64,000 nt of DNA from Sphagnum compactum (GCA_965153455.1 OZ234502.1:14167495-14231494), one strand, 5' to 3'. Numbered from the stretch's first letter, positions 24,901 to 38,005 are shown. Notes: generated by a model from the sequence alone, not told the origin. A program made the numbers and translations.

Positions 24901-26965
24901 TCTGGATTGGCAGAGACTGCAGATGTTAGGGTCCAGCCGAGAAATTTTGTGCTTGCACTGAACTGAGTGAGTGTTTTAACTTTGAAAGCTTACCCAGATG
25001 TTTGAAGGCATTTGCTCAGCTGACTTCTGATTGTGGTGCTGTGCTTTTGGGCACAAAACAGACTGGTATGAAGGCCTGGTGACAGAATATTTGGTAGCTA
25101 CCTTTGGGGACTATTTTGGGGATGTCAAATTGTAAGTTTGAATTGAGCAATTGTTATCTAGAGACACAGATGCTTTGTCAATTCCTGCTTGAACTGAAGA
25201 CTGGCTTTGGTCCTGCTTCATTAACTTCTGTTGATTGAGGCAGCTCTTTTATGGAAATACAGGAGGCATTCTTTTCCGTTGAAGTCTGTCTTTATGTCCT
25301 CCAGGTTCTCTAATTGAGGTTGTTACTGTTTCTTGTAGGTATGTTGAAGAAAGATCCTTTAAAAGATTTGCAGAGGCTTGCCTGGAAGACACTATTGTGA
25401 TGTATGTGGACCGCCTTCTTATTCAGGTCTGGATCTTTATTCTTCAGGGAGACATTCAGACATTTGTCATGTACACTTGCTGGTTTTCATGGTATCATGG
25501 TGCCAATTAGTCTATGACTGACTGTACATTGTATTGGTGTACTGACCCCAACATATCAGCAATGTGTCAGAAAATGCTGACCAGACATGATACAAACTGG
25601 GGCACAGAAAAACTATATCAAGGAGGAAACATTAGAGAGGCTAAAGGTGGATGAGGAAGTACTCGGCGAGTTCTTCAGAGATGTGTTAAATCCAGCAGTA
25701 TGTTTTCTTTTACCTTTATATACTTATCTACATCCACAATTGGGAGCTGGTGAAGTCAGTGGGGAGTACTAGCAGCTAATGACTGCCATTCATGATGAAT
25801 GTGATGCTCTGGTACTTTGTGAGTGACACTCCGAGGTCATGGCTTCACAGTCTTGTTGTGTTTGTTTTGGTTTGACTGGGACAGACACAACATTTGTTTT
25901 GTTACTGCAGATATATTTGTGGAATTATTCTCTGCAATTACATTGGTATTCTTTTAACTTCTAATTGTAGGATTCAATCAATTTGTAATGGTTCAATACA
26001 AGTCATTAAGGAAAAGTTCAGTCTAGTGACTGGTTTTGTTTTGGTGAACAGAAAGTGGACAAGCGAGTGCAACCACTAGCTGAGATACGGGAACTGGCAT
26101 CTGCAGAGAGTGTAGATGCTTTCACCCTGGCCTACACAAACCTTCTTCAGAATCATCCTGACTGCCCTGTACGTGTTCATAACATTCTTGTTCTTACTAT
26201 CCTTCTAAAAAAACATTTGATGGATTTACACTTTGCTTGGCAATATAGGAGTTAGAGCAACTGTTCTTTATTCAACAGTTCTTTCAGTAGCATACTGTTC
26301 TCACCTTTTGTGTCACATAGTTCCCCTGAATATTGTAGGTATCTGGTTCATTGCTTGGAACCTTGACCATGTTGTGACTGCTTGTCACATGTTCGTAATG
26401 TTGTAGGGTGCATTGACTGGAAAGACACATTACTTACATAATTCAGAAAATTACTGCAAATACAATTGGTCTAAATTTAAACCAGTGGGCAATGGCATGT
26501 GATGATGTTGCAGTTTTTAATTTCTCAGATATATCGGAATGTTAATGCATTCCTGGACACCTATTTACTAGAAAGTTTACTTGAGGTCAGATGTCCACTT
26601 GCTGCCTAACAAAGACAACTTGGTTGGGTTTGCAAATGCAGCCAGAAGTTGTTGAAAAACTGGTCGCCTTGCGAGAGGGCATCCCTCGCAAAGATGCAAA
26701 AGAGGTATATAATCTAGCAAATTCATCTGACCCATCTATGGTCAATGGTCCTGAAGCAAACAGTAGATACTATTGATCTTGTGAAGGTGCTGTGGACTTG
26801 TCTTGATCTAATTGATTTGGGTACTGCTTTGTGGAGCAGGTTGTTGCAGAATGCCAAGAAGTCTATGCAGCTTCACTGCAAAATGGAGACTTACCAAAAC
26901 CTGGTCTGGTCTTTAGTAGACTAACTTGCCTTCCTAAAACCAGGCTCAGTAAGAAGGCACTGTAG
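18924..26965 (+). CDS. SEC6: Exocyst complex component SEC6, 25 coding exons, intact
   Basis: Exons: 18924-19052, 19453-19491, 19697-19785, 19888-19978, 20071-20160, 20435-20514, 20724-20816, 21012-21038, 21432-21542, 21647-21776, 21930-21974, 22644-22699, 22897-23005, 23262-23402, 23628-23807, 23933-24016, 24297-24383, 24475-24519, 24803-24881, 25062-25131, 25339-25426, 25608-25697, 26052-26168, 26642-26704, 26840-26965. All introns are GT-AG and all phases agree. They join to 2259 bases, 752 residues plus TAG, the length I recall for Arabidopsis SEC6. SEC6 is an octameric exocyst subunit that tethers secretory vesicles to the plasma membrane and, in plants, the cell plate. Identity rests on near-verbatim plant SEC6 stretches such as [18 protein letters not shown] near the N-terminus, [17 protein letters not shown] and [19 protein letters not shown]. 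The start is the first of three tandem ATGs. The region around residues 215-260 (exons 9-10) is the most diverged. Very short exons (2 and 8) and an inverted repeat around exon 16 are unusual. Confidence 0.95.
23849..24178. repeat. Perfect 30-bp inverted repeat in SEC6 introns 15 and 16, flanking exon 16
   Basis: The left arm 23849-23878 (begins aggttgtgctcgttc) is the exact reverse complement of the right arm 24149-24178 (ends gagcacaacct). Weaker complementarity continues beyond both ends (for example 'tcaccacca' on the left against 'gatggtga' on the right). Exon 16 (84 nt, 23933-24016) lies in the loop. A second hairpin follows at 24188-24233. Confidence 0.9.
24188..24233. repeat. Hairpin in SEC6 intron 16, 17-bp perfect arms
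   Basis: Arms 24188-24204 (tgaaaactcctaatact) and 24217-24233 are exact reverse complements, with a 12-nt loop. It lies 9 bp beyond the right arm of the long inverted repeat around exon 16. Confidence 0.85.
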
Positions 26966-29900
26966 TTAATTGTGATGTCTGTTTTATTCGCTCCTTTACC
27001 CCCTATTTGTATGCAATTTACATGGTGAAATTTCTGAAGCCTATCACCTTAGCTGGGTCCATTTAGCATGGTCATCCATCAGTTCTCAGGTGAAATTTAA
27101 CTAAGCCATTCAAAACTTTCTGTGATCTGCTTCGGATCCATACCTTCTGAGAATGGAACCTGGTACTAAAGAAACAGGCATTGTGGTTGAACAGGTCTCT
27201 TCCATGATGCTAGTAGATGGTGTGGTTGATTTGAAAATCTCCTTTAGATAGGAGGTTACAGTTTTGGTTTCAGTTGTTCTAAGGTTCTGTATCTTTACAA
27301 AGGGTACAACTGAACGATTTTTTCTATCCTTTCAAAGGTTGCTACATGACCATAGCGGGTAGTTCAAAAATCTGGAATATGAATGACCTTGTGAATTGAT
27401 GTTCATTGATTTGCTAGTACTCAATGATCACAACATGAACTGTTCTGGACTAATCATGACAGAAAATCAAGCGATTAGGACAACTGGGTTTCATTTTTTA
27501 TTGACTTGGTGCCTTTGTTTGACTGGCACCTTAGCTCTTCAACATTGATGTTTCAAAAGGGTTTTTCTATTTGGATGCTCAATCGCTTCAAAATCTCAGA
27601 CGGTTTTCTTGGGGATATGAAGTCCTAGCCGAGTTTTGGCGGTGGTGATGATCCATCAGCCCATATTTCCATTACATTGGTTCCTTCTCATTGTCATTTG
27701 GCAAATTGTTGATGATTTGGAGATAAGAGTGTGTAGTGTTTCTGTTGTTATTACATTGAGTTTGTTCATATTCAGTTCTTTCTGTCATGCTACATCTTTT
27801 CCCCTTGGGTATTTGCAAGTTCAAGCATGCATACCTAGTTAAGTGTAAACTTCAGAACACCCTTTTCTATGGACAATCTAAGATTGAAATTGCTAGTCAT
27901 TGCCAAACTGAGATTGCAGAGAAAGTTCTACGAAGCATTTTGAAAGGCAAGACTCTATCCAGGCCACGGACCAGACGAAAACAAGGACAACAAGAATAAT
28001 ATTATCAGGATGAAAAATGATTGGCATGATAGTCAGACTGGAGGAAGGCCTGCTTTACACTAGAGTTTGAGGGCCTGTGGACTTGAAATTTTTGCAAGCC
28101 CATGAAACTCATTTAAAGACCTTCCCCTGGAAATTGAATAATCATTTTGTGGGCTTGTACTAGTAAGTGGAGTGTAAGATGATAATGGATTGTGTTGAGA
28201 TGCTTCAACCTATTTAAGTTATCCTTAAAATATTTGTGCCTTTGAGGTGATACTCCACCTTGAAACCTTTTCCACCCCTACGTGCTAATTATCTGCAAAT
28301 TAAGTGAATTTCACTAAAATTGGGTTTCAAATAGGTTTCAAATGTTGAAGTGGAGTATTTATTGCACAAGATTTGATGAGTGAACAGTTATAACAATAGT
28401 GACAACAACAATGAAAGCTAATTTAAAACTTAGGCTAAAACTTGTTTTATCATCAACATTGGGAAAATAGGAATTTCAAGCCCCATTTAATGCCAGTGTA
28501 TATTTTGAGTATCAGGTTTTGATCTCACCTTAAAGTCACTCCCCCTTATGGGAAAATGGTAGATGTTGAGTTATCTTTCTTTTGCAAATAACTTTTGTAT
28601 GGAGGAAGTCACTAAACTTATGTTGTTTTTTTTTTCAAAATGTATTCATTGAATTTTTTTTTTGAAAACCAACTACAACTCATGATCAACTCCAAGCGCA
28701 CCTCTTTGGTACACAATCCATTAGACCATGAAACATTATGCAATTCTGACCATTTAGGATTACATGTTAACCTTTCGTCCATGTTCATAACCTAAAACAT
28801 TATCCACTATGTGTGCATGTAGTATTGTTGTTTTTCAGACATGAGCCATTTAATTAGAATAGCCTTTTTTATCAAAGCTAGAAGGTGCCAACTTTCTAGA
28901 TGTTCAAAATTTGAGGGCCCACATGCAAAAATTGAAGGTCCAATGCATGTAGTTGATAAGGATGTGGCAACATGGCCATCCCCATTTATGTGAATCAATC
29001 TCCAAACATTGCATTAATTTGGTCATTGAAGTTGACAATTGGTTTTTTAATTCAATTATTTTTGTGCACCCATGCACCCAATTTTTAAAAATTTACAACT
29101 AATCAAGATGATTCACATTTCCAATTAAATCAATTTTCATTAACTAACAAAATGATTTGAAAAATTATTGGCATGGTACACAAGGATGTCAGATGCTTCT
29201 ATTCAAGTTTAATCATATTGGTCATTTGCACAAACATGGTTTTTTCATTTAGAGTGAATCATGATAATCCATGGTTCCATTTAAGCTAGGCTTGCTTCAT
29301 TTCAGCCCTAGAATTTGATAAGTTGTTAGTTGTCATAGGATCTAGGATGCTTATAATCTTTATGGGCACACATGCGGCCAATTTTTATTTTTATTTTCAA
29401 AAGTCAATTAAAATTATCCATGTCTCCATTTAAAATCAAATTTCATAACTAATCCACATACTAGAAAAATTAGAATTCAGTCTCTTATATGGATTTAAAA
29501 AGCTTGGCCTTTTTAGATTTGATCCTCTCCCATTAGTGCCAACGAGTTAGATGTTCTCCCATGCGTTAAGACCTCATTGAGCTCCTCATTTTTGTCAATT
29601 ACTTTTTGTCATTCTTCACATCGTCAAGCTCCCCATGTTTGTCACTTGTTTTTTATCACCTTTGAAAACCTTGTCAAGCGTTTTCACAACTAGCTCCAAT
29701 GACCATTATCTTCTTTTGTAACAAACCACAATGAAGGGGATGTGTGTGAGCCCTATTGATACATCTATGCACAGTAGGTTCAATTTTCGAGAATTGAATC
29801 AAAGATATTGGGGTGTGATAAGGTTATTAAAAGTTTTTAATGATTGCAAGTTAAAATGGGCAATGCTAGGTGTGCATGGTCATGGGGGGTTGTTTTTGGT

Positions 29901-31042
29901 TTGGAATTTGATATTGAATGAATGAGGTGAAAGGTTAATTATTTTTTTCAACAAAAGCTTCTAACGATAATTTTATAACTTCAATTACACAATTGGAGGT
30001 GAGAGGTTTCTAAAGTGTTCAAATTATAAACGAATATCAAAGTTCATAATATTCAACAAAACATTGATATCATTCAAATATTTAGGGAATAGTTATGCAC
30101 TAGAACCCAAGCAAAAATGATTTGAGACTCTTGAAACATTTAGGAGTGTGACAATGAAAGTTCCAGTGAAGATAGGTTAAAGCAATTTCAAACATTGTAG
30201 ACATGTAGGATTAATTTGAAACAACAACAATTAAAATGAATAGCATGATAGGGTGATAATTGCAACATGGATTTCAAAATAAACAAAGTTTTATCAAGGT
30301 TGTGATAAGCCCAAATTGAAGTTGTAAGTACATGTTGAGTACTAGGTTATGCCACAATGGAAATTCATAATTATAAGAAATCTAGGATGCATTGAATGGT
30401 GCGAATTAAGTAATACGCCTTGTTACTAAGAGGTAGTTGACAAATTAAACTTCACAATTAATGATAGTGTCTAACATCAAAAATCAAAGACCATGCAAAA
30501 ATCAAGGTGTTTTTAATCTTATAAAGACTTTTGCAAATAATTTTGGGTTCATCACCAGATGTGAGGTCAACCAACAACAAAATCACCAAGGTATGAAAAT
30601 TTGGAGAAATCTGATAATACCAAGCTCAAGGGGGTTTGATTTCAAGATGAGAGCACATTTCTTATGGTTTGAAATTTTCATCACGAAAGTCTTGGGTTAA
30701 TGTTAAATCTAGGGATGACTTCTAAGGTGGTTCTTCATTCATTTGTGTAGCTTGAAGCTAGTGAGATGTGCTCATACATGACACCATGAATTCAAAAAAA
30801 AATCTTCGATCAAAATCAACTTGGTAATGTGTGTGGAAAACATAATACATCAAAACACATGAATGCAATTTATAGGTCAAGAAGAAGGAAGGAACGACGT
30901 GAAATAATGGTTTAGAACCATGGTAAAACAAAACCTTAAATCAATGGGAATAAGGTTCAAGTAAAAAAATTTGGGGTGAAAAATGGAAAAATGTGAAAAT
31001 GATATAGGTCACCAAACAAGGATTTTTTTCTTTTCCTTCCAA
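26966..31042. other. SEC6 3' flank, then AT-rich spacer
   Basis: About the first 1 kb has gene-like composition and may be 3' UTR or flank of SEC6. I could not place a polyadenylation site. From about 28200 the DNA is AT-rich. Two loosely similar segments near 29070 and 29385 ('ccaattttt…caattaaa…') may be an old tandem duplication. No gene could be supported. Confidence 0.5.
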
Positions 31043-31147
31043 GGGCCACCAAGCTTAAAACATTCCATTGGCCACCAAATTCGGAACATTTCAAGGGCCA
31101 CCAAGCTTGGAACCTTTCATCGCCCACCAAGTTGGGGGTCTTTCCTT
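31043..31147. repeat. Four tandem copies of a 26-bp unit (GGCCACCAAGCTTGGAAC…)
   Basis: Copies start at about 31043, 31070, 31096 and 31122, each beginning G(G/C)CCACCAA and continuing with a 'cttggaacatttca'-like string. The copies differ at several positions. Confidence 0.75.
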
Positions 31148-31513
31148 GTCTCCTTCCTCCTTCTGTTAATGACACAAAAAATCACGAAAATAAAGGTTAA
31201 ATGAAAGGTTTGAGTCTAATTTCTAAACAAGGGACATGACAAAATTATGTGATTCAAAAATAAGAACACAATAACTAAAAATAAGAACACAAAATGTGTA
31301 AAACAAACATGAAACAAATTATTATGTTAACATATTAAAACATGAACATGAAAAGAACATGACAAAATTATGGTGTGCATAACACTAGTGTTGAATATAT
31401 AAAAGGAAATAAGGGGTCCTACTCCTATTTATACCCATTTGAAGACCAAGTTCAAGAAAGCTTCAAAGGAAGCTTCTATGTATACATCAAGTAAGGAGGT
31501 TTCTTAAAAAAAA

Positions 31514-31756
31514 ATTAGTTGAGAATCAACTATGAATTAACTAAAATTTAACTAAAAGTTAATTCGGATTTAACTAGGAATCAATTAGGAGTTAATTAAA
31601 GTTAACTATAACTTAATGAAAATTAATTAGGATTCAATTAAGAGTTAACTAAAAATTAATTAAAAATTAACTAAAACTTAATTAAAAATTAACTAAGAGT
31701 TAATTAAGAGTTAATTCGGACTTAACTAAGAGCTAATTAAGACTTAAATAAAAGTT
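31514..31756. repeat. Degenerate short tandem repeat of the type AGTTAATTAAGA (10-12 bp)
   Basis: About 240 bp consist almost only of strings such as 'aactaaaatt', 'aattaggagt', 'taattaagag' and 'taactaagag', with spacing of about 10-12 bp. It is extremely AT-rich with dense TTAA sites. Confidence 0.8.
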
Positions 31757-33050
31757 ATGGATGAACATTATGGATGAATTTCATCCATTGGAAGATGGTG
31801 TTTAATGTTCGCATCCATCAGACTTTTTTTTAAAAAAAACACGAACTTTGAAAAAATTTGTTTTCTATTTTCGAGATGGGATTTCTGATTAAAACTATTG
31901 AAAAAAAATTCATGTAATTATCCTTGAGAAGAAGAAAAATGATTAGTCCTAGTAGATGGTGGAAAAAAAGATAATAACATTGGTTCATAGTAATACTTTT
32001 GAAAGGAAAATGAATAAGGGTGGGTTTGGAGTTTGAAATTTTAGAGAAATTTCATAAAACCTTCTTGGGTTTTGTAACATAATTTTTTTTTGTTCTAGAT
32101 GCAGAATATGAGATTTGATGAATAAGTGTGTATTGTAGTTAGTTTTCCAATGAACTAATGCAAGCAAGATCTGAATAAAGTATGTGATGACAGCAATGAT
32201 TTAAATGACTAGAGATATGTTATTAGGTTAAACATTCTAATAATTCTTTAGAAATTGGTTTAGGTAGGTGACAATTTTAACATAAAATTCCAAGATTTGG
32301 GAAGTCTAAACTTTGAAAACATATATATCAATTCCAATTATATCAAATCATTTGGATTAGTTGAGAAGAAATGTTGGCTATCTAGATGGAGGTGGGTTGA
32401 TCTTACAATTTCAATTTTCACAACACTAAACTTAGTGATACCTTGAATTCATTAACCTCAACGTTTTTAATTCATTCAAAGCATCACCAAAAAATCATGT
32501 ATGTGAGGTTGTTTTGTTCATCATTGTTAGACGTTTATGCAAGTAAGGGAAGTAGAGTCATGTTGATGGGTAGTAGGTGAGTAGGTGGAATGAAATAAGT
32601 ACCTACTTGTTTTCATGCAACAGAGATATTCCCAAAGTAACCCTTCTTTTGGGCCCTCCTTTGAACCTCAAACTCTTGTTTCCACTTTCCACAAAGTGAG
32701 AAATTTTTATTGAGTTTGGGATGTTAGGACTCGATACCACAATATGTAATACATGGGATTGCAGAAGAATTATAGCAACAATACATGCTACAAGAATGAA
32801 AGTGCCCAAAAATAAAATAAAATAAATTTTGCACCTTTGCAAGCTCCCTGCAAGATTCCTGAAGCCTTCAAGTCAGCTCTTTACTTGGTTCCTAGTATAT
32901 TCTGCATGATCATTCCGTTGCATTCAAGCATGCTAGCTTAGCTAGCACATGGATTGAAACATGAGACTGGTGCTCCAGGCTCTCTCTCAACAGATAGGCC
33001 TTCTATCGGCAGCATCCTTTTACTGTATGATGGTGCACACAACGAAACAA
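31757..33050. other. Spacer upstream of IMPDH
   Basis: AT-rich until about 32850, then of gene-like composition. The last few hundred bases probably contain the IMPDH promoter; no clear TATA box was identified. No gene supported. Confidence 0.45.
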
Positions 33051-33105
33051 AAAATGAGGCTTTGGAATTGAACAGAGAGAACCCAAGGAAAATGCGACGG
33101 TGAGG

Positions 33106-33122
33106 TTTTAGGGTTAGGGTTT
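33106..33122 (+). promoter_or_regulatory. Telo-box-like motif upstream of IMPDH
   Basis: The string 'ttttagggttagggttt' contains the plant telomere-like telo-box (reverse complement AAACCCTAA). It lies about 200 bp upstream of the IMPDH start, in what is probably the leader or proximal promoter. Telo-boxes are known in promoters of plant ribosome-biogenesis and proliferation genes, which fits a guanine-nucleotide biosynthesis gene. Confidence 0.5.
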
Positions 33123-33319
33123 AACGCACAATGGAAGCTGCTCGCTGCTTTGTCGTGATCGAAGCTTCGCTGCGATGATCTTTGTGAACGGATTGTATTA
33201 TCATCTGTTGCTGCGCAATGGTTCTTCGTCATTCTAGTGATTTGGTGCTGTAGTCGGCCGCAGTGGGTGTTTAGGTTTTCGGGATTTGTGGGTGGTTTGT
33301 GGTGAGTGTTGTATCGGTC

Positions 33320-35682
33320 ATGGCGAAGAACCATCGTGCAGCAACAGATGTGAATGGGCGGCCTGAGCTCCCAATTGTGGAGGATGATGGGTTCTCCGCA
33401 GAGATGTTGTTCAGGCAAGGATACTCTTACACGTATGACGATCTAATTTTTCACCCGGGTTTCATCAATTTCGCCACCGACGCAGTGGATCTCTCTACCC
33501 AGCTCACAAGGAACATCCAGCTGCGGACGCCATGCGTGTCATCGCCCATGGATACCGTGACAGAAGCTGCTATGGCAGCAGCTATGGCTGCAGTGGGTGG
33601 GATTGGCTTCATTCACTACAACAATCAGCCGCAAGTACAAGCAGCCTTGGTGAAGAAAGCCAAGAGCCAGCGAGTGGCATTCATGCCAGACCCTGTCTGC
33701 CTCCGGCCTTCGGATCCCATATCCCACATAGACTTGTTGAAGGAAACCAGAGGATTCTCATCTGTGCTTGTCACAGAAGATGGTAAGGTAGGGTCCAAGC
33801 TTCTTGGGGTGGTGACAAGCAGGGACACTGATTTTGTAGTGGACCGGAGTACAGAGTTGTGCGAAGTGATGAGCAGGGATATCATCTCAGCTCCTGCTGG
33901 TGCAAGTCTGGAGGAGGCGTCAAGGGTGTTGATCGAAAGTAAAAAGAGTCTATTGCCCCTGGTAACTGACACTGGAGAGCTCACCGAGCTGCTTTGTAGG
34001 ACAGATTTGAAGGCACATCGACAGAACCCAGATTCCGGATTCCCCGCACTGGGTGCAGATGGCAAATTCCTTGTGGGTGCTGCAGTTGGAACCAGGGAGA
34101 GTGATCAAATCCGACTACAGCTGCTCGTGGATGCTGGTGTCAATGTTGTAATTCTTGATAGCTCACAAGGCGATTCCATATATCAGCGAAAGATGATTGA
34201 GTACGTGAAGAAGGTGCATCCAGAGTTGGATGTAATTGCTGGTAATGTGGTGACTGCATACCAGGCCAGAAATTTGATTGAAGCTGGAGCTGATGCATTG
34301 CGAGTTGGCATGGGTTCTGGTTCTATTTGCACAACACAGGAAGTTTGCGCCGTTGGAAGAGGACAAGTAAATTTTCTTTTTCTATACCCTTGAAGAAACC
34401 AACTGTCCCTCTCTGTACCTTTTCTCTTGAAGCTATCTAGCTAGCAACCAAGCAGCTGCTCACAAGAGCTGAAATTGGTTCCAGAACATACAAATCAGAT
34501 GGATTTACTGCTCGTGATTCTCTGATGATTGAATGGAGAAGTTTTTTTGTTGTTGCAGGGAACAGCAGTTTATAAGACAGCTGCAGTCGGCAATGCAATG
34601 GGAGTGCCAATCATAGCAGATGGTGGGATTGCCAATTCTGGACATGTGGTTAAGGCATTGTCCTTGGGTGCATCTACGGTCATGATGGGTAGTTTTCTTG
34701 CTGGCACTGATGAAGCCCCAGGCGAGTTCTTCATCCAGGTAAGGCTTTTGTTTACTCCCATGGGTTTTTTATTTGTTTTGTTTGTGTCCAGGGTGAATGT
34801 TTCATTCAGGTAATAGTGTATTTCCCACACAGATTTTGATTTGGTTTTTGTGTCTGTGACATAATCAGAGATGACAATGTCTTGCAAATTATTAGATCTT
34901 AGTGTGTTGTAAATGAGTTTTGGCATTGCTTCAGGTTGTTTCTGAGCAGTTCATTATATTTTTTGTGTTGCTTAAAGGATGACAGGAGATGGTGCTTGTT
35001 TGTTTTCTTATACATTGTGCAGGATGGATTACGGCTTAAGAAGTATCGGGGAATGGGATCTTTGGAAGCAATGGCAAAGGGTAGTGATGCTCGCTACTTG
35101 GGTGACAAGTCTCGCCTCAAGATTGCTCAAGGTGTGTCAGGCTCTGTGGCTGCGAAAGGCTCGGTGTTGCGTCTCATCCCTTACACTCTGCATGCTGTCA
35201 AACAAGGCTTCCAAGATCTTGGCACCCCTTCTATCAGTGCTGCTCATGACGCACTTGTTGCTGGCAGCATAAGGCTCGAGGTTTGTCATGTTTTCCTGAC
35301 AAATCTATTGTCATTTTTTGCAACTATTTTCTTTCTGCCTTTCTTTGTAAATTGCCTTGATGATGCACCAGAATGTTATCAATCAAGGACCCCTGTACCA
35401 ATCACTTTTGTGTAAATTAAGAAAATATTTTTGTGTGATATCTGTGGCTACTAATTTTTTGTCAAAAATTCCCAAATCTGAGTGTTCTAGAGAGGTCTTT
35501 ATTATGACTGCAATTTTAAAGACCCATTTTTGGATGAGTGAATTGGTGGGTGTTTGAAAATTCTGGATCATTATTATTCATTGCTAGTTTTGCTCCTTTG
35601 TGTGTAACAGGTCCGGACAGGGGCTGCACAGAAGGAGGGTGGTGTCCATGATTTGGTATCTTATGAGAAGAGGCGGTTTTAA
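33320..35682 (+). CDS. IMPDH: Inosine-5'-monophosphate dehydrogenase (IMPDH), 4 exons, intact
   Basis: Exons 33320-34366, 34559-34738, 35023-35280 and 35611-35682 join to 1557 bases, 518 residues. IMPDH oxidises IMP to XMP with NAD+, the rate-limiting cytosolic step of guanine nucleotide synthesis. The ATG at 33320 ([13 protein letters not shown]) is chosen; the in-frame GTG at 33299 is unlikely as a eukaryotic start. Visible family features: [10 protein letters not shown] near residue 40; an inserted CBS-type region about residues 120-240; the catalytic Cys loop [20 protein letters not shown] with Cys337; the phosphate-site strand [10 protein letters not shown]; the flap [10 protein letters not shown]; and the Arg433-Tyr434 dyad in [10 protein letters not shown]. 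The C-terminus EKRRF is complete. The first intron falls directly after the Cys-loop GRGQ. All key residues are present, so I expect an active enzyme. The IMP-binding barrel is colinear with other plant IMPDHs. Confidence 0.96.
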
Positions 35683-37592
35683 GGTTGTCCACTCATGCCT
35701 CACCAAAAGTCTTTTGAAGCACTCATCAGCTTCTTATGATTACAAGCCCATGATTAATCATCTCTCTCCGCATGGGCAACTAGTAAGTATGGGGGCAAAT
35801 TCTGTTCCTAGAAAATTAAATATGCAACCATGTGGCACCAACAGTACATGGTACATGATCAGTACAAGTGGGCCTATTGTGTTAGTTGGATTTTTTGGAG
35901 TTCAAAAAGTCCTTTGTGATTTGAATGGAAAGCGGTATGATACTATCTATCATATTTGCTAATTCGTGGCGGCTTCATTGTGGCATCAACGCATCAATGT
36001 GACCACCTTTATGAATAATCCTTTTATGGGCTATATTTGCTTGTTTCCTTTGAATGTGGACTTGTTCAAATTGCTTTTGCTTGGTGCTTGTCGTTTGTGG
36101 ATGAGTTGGGTCTGGATGATTTAAACTGAGAAACTTGCAGCCTACAGGTCATGGCTGGAGCCTGGGATGGACTGAAAGTCTGGAAGTCAAGGGATTTACT
36201 GTGTTTTTTTAGACAAATCTAAAGATCCAACCATAGAAATTTTAGATCGCTACCCCAAGAAAACTTCAGATGTTTTCTAGTGGCATCAAGATTAGATGGT
36301 TGGGTTCTCTCCATACAAGCTGTTTTGTTCATTTTGTGACTGGATCAATCACAAAAGGAAAGTACTCTCAAAAACATTTGGGCACACAATACATGTCGAA
36401 TTGAAAATCAGTAAATAACAATAATAACCATTTTTAGTTAAGGAATAATTAAAATGGGTTGTTGGCATTGGTCTTGAAGCAACACACAACCCATAGAAAA
36501 CTAGTTGTGTTTGCCCCCCCCCATACATGCTTGGTAAAACCTAAAATTATACATGCATGTCTACTATCTTAAGGCAACGATAAATTTTTGTAACATAAAA
36601 GGCAACAACAATACAAAAAATGAATCAATTAAAAGTTAATTTCATTATGATTTTTTTTATTAAATTTTCATCAAAGCCTTATTGAAGTTTTAAAAATAAC
36701 AGCAAATTAATTAAAAACATTTATATTTCAAAAACAAATCTTATACTAAAATTTTCTGTTTGGAGTGCTTAAAAACCTCATGGGTGTGCCAACTAAGGAT
36801 TTATGAAACTTCTTTTTAGTCTAGAGGCAAAGATACAACGATTAAAGATTTTAAACCGAAAATTTTAAGTTGTTTGAATTCACACATGGTCAAACTCCAA
36901 ACCCCTTTACACCAAACATCCCATATCTTCCCCCATTTCTTTACAGAATTAAAATCATTTTGCAGCATTGGAAGCCCTAGGTGTAGGGCTACAAATGTTC
37001 TTTGAACTTCAGAAGCAAAGAAACAATGTGTGAAGATTCAACCTCCTTTGACTTGATGAAGGTTCACTCACCAGCCTATTTACTCTAGCTCTTGCCAGTT
37101 TGAATTTGCCATAGGGAGCAGAGCCATTAATTTTTTCTTGAATATTATAATACTAGGCACATCAGATACTGTTCTATACCACAAAATGTATGTAAAACCT
37201 AAAAATGTATGAGAAATTTTCTAGTGTATTTGGAGGTAGGCTAACGGAGCAAAAATTTCCATCCACAAAAGGTGGGCATTTTTACGTGAAAAAAAAAAGA
37301 TTTTGACCTGAAAATAGGATTTCGAACTATGCAAAGAATTTTCCTTGGTAAAATGGCCCAAATTCGCCAGATTTCAAATTTTCAAAAAATTTCCAAATCG
37401 CCAGTGATTATGATAACTTCTAGAAAGGTAGCCAAGAATATAGAAGGAGTCTGTTTCATTTCTACCTTTATATCGATTTTGTAGCCAGAATTTGACTAAA
37501 TTATCTTTCGGGATGATTACCACTTTGGCTACATCACAAAATCCTTAAAAGAAAGGCTGGCTCAGCCAAGGGTGGAACTACCTTGTGCTAAC
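35683..37592. other. IMPDH 3' flank and AT-rich spacer
   Basis: The first roughly 450 bp are probably 3' UTR. A C9-10 run lies near 36516. The stretch about 37190-37500 is rich in 'aaattt' and 'tcgcca' strings and looks like old repeat material. No gene recognised. Confidence 0.5.
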
Positions 37593-37871
37593 TACCTTAC
37601 CCTAAGGTCCGTTTCGTGATTTAAATAATCCTCAAAATAAATAGTGAAATGAAATTTTGTGAAAATATGAAGTTGACATGTTGAAAATCATCATAATTTA
37701 TCATAATAGGCTACATTTCTGAATAATTTCATTATTCGTATCACAATATCATAGTAGGTAGATGATGGAAAAAATATATATAATTTCAAAATTTAAAAAG
37801 GAAATCATTTTTTGAAAAAAAAGAAATTATTCGTTTTGTCAATATGGAAACTGAGACCCTAGGCTACGGTA
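37593..37871. mobile_element. MITE-like repeat, copy 1 (left of CDC45)
   Basis: About 280 bp shared with 42928-43189 in the same orientation. The left end 'taccttaccctaaggtc' and right end 'gaccctaggctacggta' are imperfect inverted repeats of each other (about 14 of 17 bases). Internal landmarks shared by both copies include 'aataatcctcaaaat', 'gttgaaaatcatcataat' and 'ttattcgttttgtcaat'. There is no coding capacity. Confidence 0.7.
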
Positions 37872-38005
37872 GTAGGTTGATAATGAAACCTAGGTGGAAG
37901 GTTATGGCTCGTAACTGGTGACCTGATGATCTCAATCATTAGGGCTTGTAATGGTTTTCAAATTTGTATCCCTCAAATTTGAAAAGAAACAAAGTTGAAC
38001 AAATT

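Noticed and set aside
27636-27999. Small gene downstream of SEC6
   Set aside because: Overlapping frames without domain or splice support; more likely 3' flank.
33299-33319. In-frame GTG as an earlier IMPDH start
   Set aside because: Eukaryotic translation normally uses ATG. The ATG at 33320 gives a family-typical N-terminus.
33020-33418. Minus-strand 132-codon open frame over the IMPDH start
   Set aside because: It is the shadow of the IMPDH leader and first exon; no recognisable domain.
37190-37500. Possible homology with 53830-54420 through shared 'aattcgcca' strings
   Set aside because: Only short words match; I could not align a longer stretch.
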